Below, in pieces: positions 62,187 to 64,000 of a DNA stretch of 64,000 bases. Below the pieces are notes generated by a model. It ran no database searches. It was not told the origin of the DNA and saw nothing but the letters and a program-made list of their open reading frames with translations. Source of the DNA: Parabacteroides goldsteinii. GTDB taxonomy: Bacteria; Bacteroidota; Bacteroidia; Bacteroidales; Tannerellaceae. Position 1 is the first letter of the stretch, and the number at the start of each line of letters is the position of its first letter. The stretch is from positions 322,473-386,472 of the forward strand of contig NZ_JADNBB010000001.1 of assembly GCF_015550595.1 (NCBI RefSeq). The letters are read 5' to 3'. The position numbers and the translations under genes were made by a program.

Positions 62187-63758
62187 ATGGTACAAAGATT
62201 CGATTTCTTAGTGATAGGTTCCGGTATTGCAGGAATGAGTTTCGCTCTTAAAGTAGCCAATAAAGGGAAAGTAGCCCTTGTATGCAAAACTAATCTGGAA
62301 GAAGCCAACACCTATTTCGCACAGGGCGGTATCGCCTCGGTAACCAACCTGATTGTTGACAATTTCGACAAGCATATTGAAGATACAATGATTGCCGGCG
62401 ACTGGCTCAGCGACCGCGGCGCAGTAGAAAAAGTTGTGCGTGATGCCCCTCAGCAAATTAAAGAACTGATCAGTTGGGGAGTTGATTTTGATAAAGATGA
62501 AAAAGGGAACTTCGACTTACATCGCGAAGGCGGCCACTCCGAATTTCGTATCCTACACCATAAAGACAACACAGGTGCAGAAATACAGGACAGCTTAATT
62601 CAAGCCATCCAGAAACACCCCAATATCACCGTATTTGAAAATCATTTCGCCATAGAAATACTGACACAACACCATCTGGGTGTTACCGTCACCCGTCAGA
62701 CACCGGATATAGAGTGTTATGGTGCCTATATTATGGACCCGAACGGTCGGATCGATACTTTCCTGTCTAAAGTAACCCTTATCGCAACAGGTGGTGTCGG
62801 TGCCGTTTATCAGACAACCACCAACCCGTTGGTGGCTACCGGTGACGGAATTGCAATGGTTTACCGTGCCAAAGGGACTGTAAAAGATATGGAATTCGTA
62901 CAATTTCACCCAACCGCCTTGTTCCATCCGGGCGACCGCCCATCTTTCCTAATCACGGAGGCAATGCGCGGTTATGGTGGTGTGCTCCGTACGAAAGACG
63001 GCAAAGAATTCATGCAGAAATACGACAAACGCCTCTCACTGGCTCCGCGTGATATTGTAGCACGTGCCATAAAGAACGAAATGGATACTCGGGGGGATGA
63101 TCATGTTTATCTGGATGTCACTCACAAAGATCCGGAAGAAACAAAAAAACATTTCCCAAACATTTACGAAAAATGTCTGAGCCTGGGAATTGATATTACT
63201 AAAGATTATATTCCGGTCGCTCCTGCTGCCCATTATCTTTGCGGAGGTATTCAGGTCGATCTGAATGCCCGCTCTTCAATCGACCGCCTATATGCTGTTG
63301 GAGAATGTTCATGTACAGGCCTGCACGGAGGAAACCGCCTGGCATCCAACTCGCTGATCGAAGCGGTTGTTTATGCAGACGCTGCTGCTAAACACTGTCT
63401 CAATATCATCGACTCGTTAAAATATCAGGAGAATATCCCGGAATGGAATGACGAAGGTACCACTTCCCTGGAAGAAATGGTATTGATCACCCAGAGTGTC
63501 AAAGAGGTGGGACAGATTATGAGTACTTATGTCGGTATCGTTCGTTCCGACCTGCGCCTGAAACGTGCCTGGGACCGCCTGGATATCATCTATGAAGAAA
63601 CAGAAAGCCTCTTCAAACGGTCGGTTGCCTCAAAGGATATCTGCGAACTGCGTAATATGATCAATGTGGGGTATCTGATCATGCGACAGGCTATCGAACG
63701 AAAGGAAAGCCGAGGGTTACATTATACGCTGGATTATCCGCCTATTAAAAAGGAATAA
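62187..63758 (+). CDS. nadB: L-aspartate oxidase
   Basis: 523 residues, normal for NadB. FAD-binding FLVIGSGIAGMSFALKVA, TYFAQGGIASV, HREGGHSEFRILHHKDNTG (substrate loop), GATGGVG-type loop LIATGGVGAVYQTTTNP, EFVQFHPTALF, APRDIVARAI with the catalytic Arg, and GECSCTGLHGGNRLASNSLIEA near the C-terminal part; helical C-terminus. It oxidises L-aspartate to iminoaspartate, the first step of de novo NAD synthesis. The partner genes nadA and nadC are not in the window. Ends in a clear terminator. Confidence 0.97.
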   Translation: MVQRFDFLVIGSGIAGMSFALKVANKGKVALVCKTNLEEANTYFAQGGIASVTNLIVDNFDKHIEDTMIAGDWLSDRGAVEKVVRDAPQQIKELISWGVDFDKDEKGNFDLHREGGHSEFRILHHKDNTGAEIQDSLIQAIQKHPNITVFENHFAIEILTQHHLGVTVTRQTPDIECYGAYIMDPNGRIDTFLSKVTLIATGGVGAVYQTTTNPLVATGDGIAMVYRAKGTVKDMEFVQFHPTALFHPGDRPSFLITEAMRGYGGVLRTKDGKEFMQKYDKRLSLAPRDIVARAIKNEMDTRGDDHVYLDVTHKDPEETKKHFPNIYEKCLSLGIDITKDYIPVAPAAHYLCGGIQVDLNARSSIDRLYAVGECSCTGLHGGNRLASNSLIEAVVYADAAAKHCLNIIDSLKYQENIPEWNDEGTTSLEEMVLITQSVKEVGQIMSTYVGIVRSDLRLKRAWDRLDIIYEETESLFKRSVASKDICELRNMINVGYLIMRQAIERKESRGLHYTLDYPPIKKE

Positions 63759-63766
63759 AGATAAAA

Positions 63767-63806
63767 AGAAGGCCGCTTTTCAAAAAATAATGGCGGCCTT
63801 TCTCTT
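63767..63806 (+). terminator. Intrinsic terminator of nadB
   Basis: AAGGCCGC (63769-63776) pairs with GCGGCCTT (63793-63800) over 16 nt and is followed by TCTCTT on the plus strand, 10 bp after the nadB stop. Confidence 0.75.
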
Positions 63807-63809
63807 CCA

Positions 63810-63950
63810 TCACTTCACACGCTCTAATTTGAGTGTCCATGTATAATGGCATGGAAGTTCATCAAAAGCGAATACAGGCATTGTTACCAGAAGATCACGA
63901 CCTTCCTGTTTCCATTGTATTTCTTTATCACATCCTAACAGAATTTGATT
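63810..63950 (-). pseudogene. C-terminal remnant of a glycosidase (possibly GH29-like)
   Basis: A 46-codon minus-strand frame ends in TGA at 63810-63812; the codon upstream of its first residue is TAG (63951-63953). The peptide includes CDKEIQWKQEGRDLLV and LPCHYTWTLKLERVK, which resembles the C-terminal beta-sandwich end of secreted alpha-L-fucosidases. The rest is not in frame in this window. Either the gene was disrupted near 63955, or this is a degraded fragment. The assignment rests on a short peptide. Confidence 0.4.
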
Positions 63951-64000
63951 CTACTTTAGCAAAATGTGAAACCAAATGACAGGTTTTGTAGGGGCGAGGT

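Overview
The window comes from a gut-type Bacteroidales chromosome, most likely Parabacteroides or a close relative (genus by inference). The evidence is four SusC/SusD pairs, three ECF sigma/FecR pairs, promoters with the Bacteroidetes -7 signature TAnnTTTG, secreted glycoside hydrolases, and the housekeeping order DUF4271-hemD-rnpA-yidD-tatD followed by tyrS.

About 54 kb is a tandem stack of four polysaccharide-utilisation-type loci (PULs), all transcribed leftward (minus strand). PUL-A (13377 to beyond position 1) has a SusC without an STN domain, SusD, an arylsulfotransferase (ASST)-like protein, a two-domain ChrA transporter, a PAPS-type sulfotransferase, a GH123-like/DUF6067 putative hydrolase and a DUF5107/TPR protein cut by the window edge. 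PUL-B (31354-14431) has sigma, FecR, SusC, SusD, GH31, GH97, GH92 and an NPCBM-domain glycosidase. PUL-C (40429-32540) has sigma, FecR, SusC, SusD and a secreted endonuclease/exonuclease/phosphatase-fold enzyme. PUL-D (54016-40634) has sigma, FecR, SusC, SusD, a second DUF6067 protein and a second DUF5107/TPR protein. The only plus-strand gene in this part is an XRE-type regulator between PUL-B and PUL-C.

The right-hand 10 kb is housekeeping: tRNA-Gln, tyrS, the DUF4271 operon, dihydrolipoamide dehydrogenase preceded by two small membrane proteins, a secreted beta-rich protein, and plus-strand nadB. A glycosidase C-terminal remnant sits at the right edge.

In each ECF PUL the SusC carries an N-terminal STN domain, which is expected to signal through FecR to the sigma factor. 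PUL-A has no sigma/FecR. Upstream of its susC is a 22-bp perfect inverted repeat around a 149-bp segment holding a promoter-like -7 box pointing away from susC, which looks like an invertible promoter in the OFF state. A shorter pair of inverted sites around a similar segment lies upstream of the PUL-D sigma gene, there with the -7 box facing the gene. Terminator-like hairpins sit between SusD and the enzymes in PUL-A and PUL-B, and between FecR and SusC in PUL-B, PUL-C and PUL-D.

The most notable items are the candidate invertible promoter, the sulfuryl-transfer module inside PUL-A, an almost identical 1.78-kb direct repeat of the DUF5107 gene 42 kb apart, and an array of about eleven ATGATAGT-like octamers plus three ACCCGGGT palindromes at exact 23-bp spacing in the 1-kb gap upstream of PUL-A.
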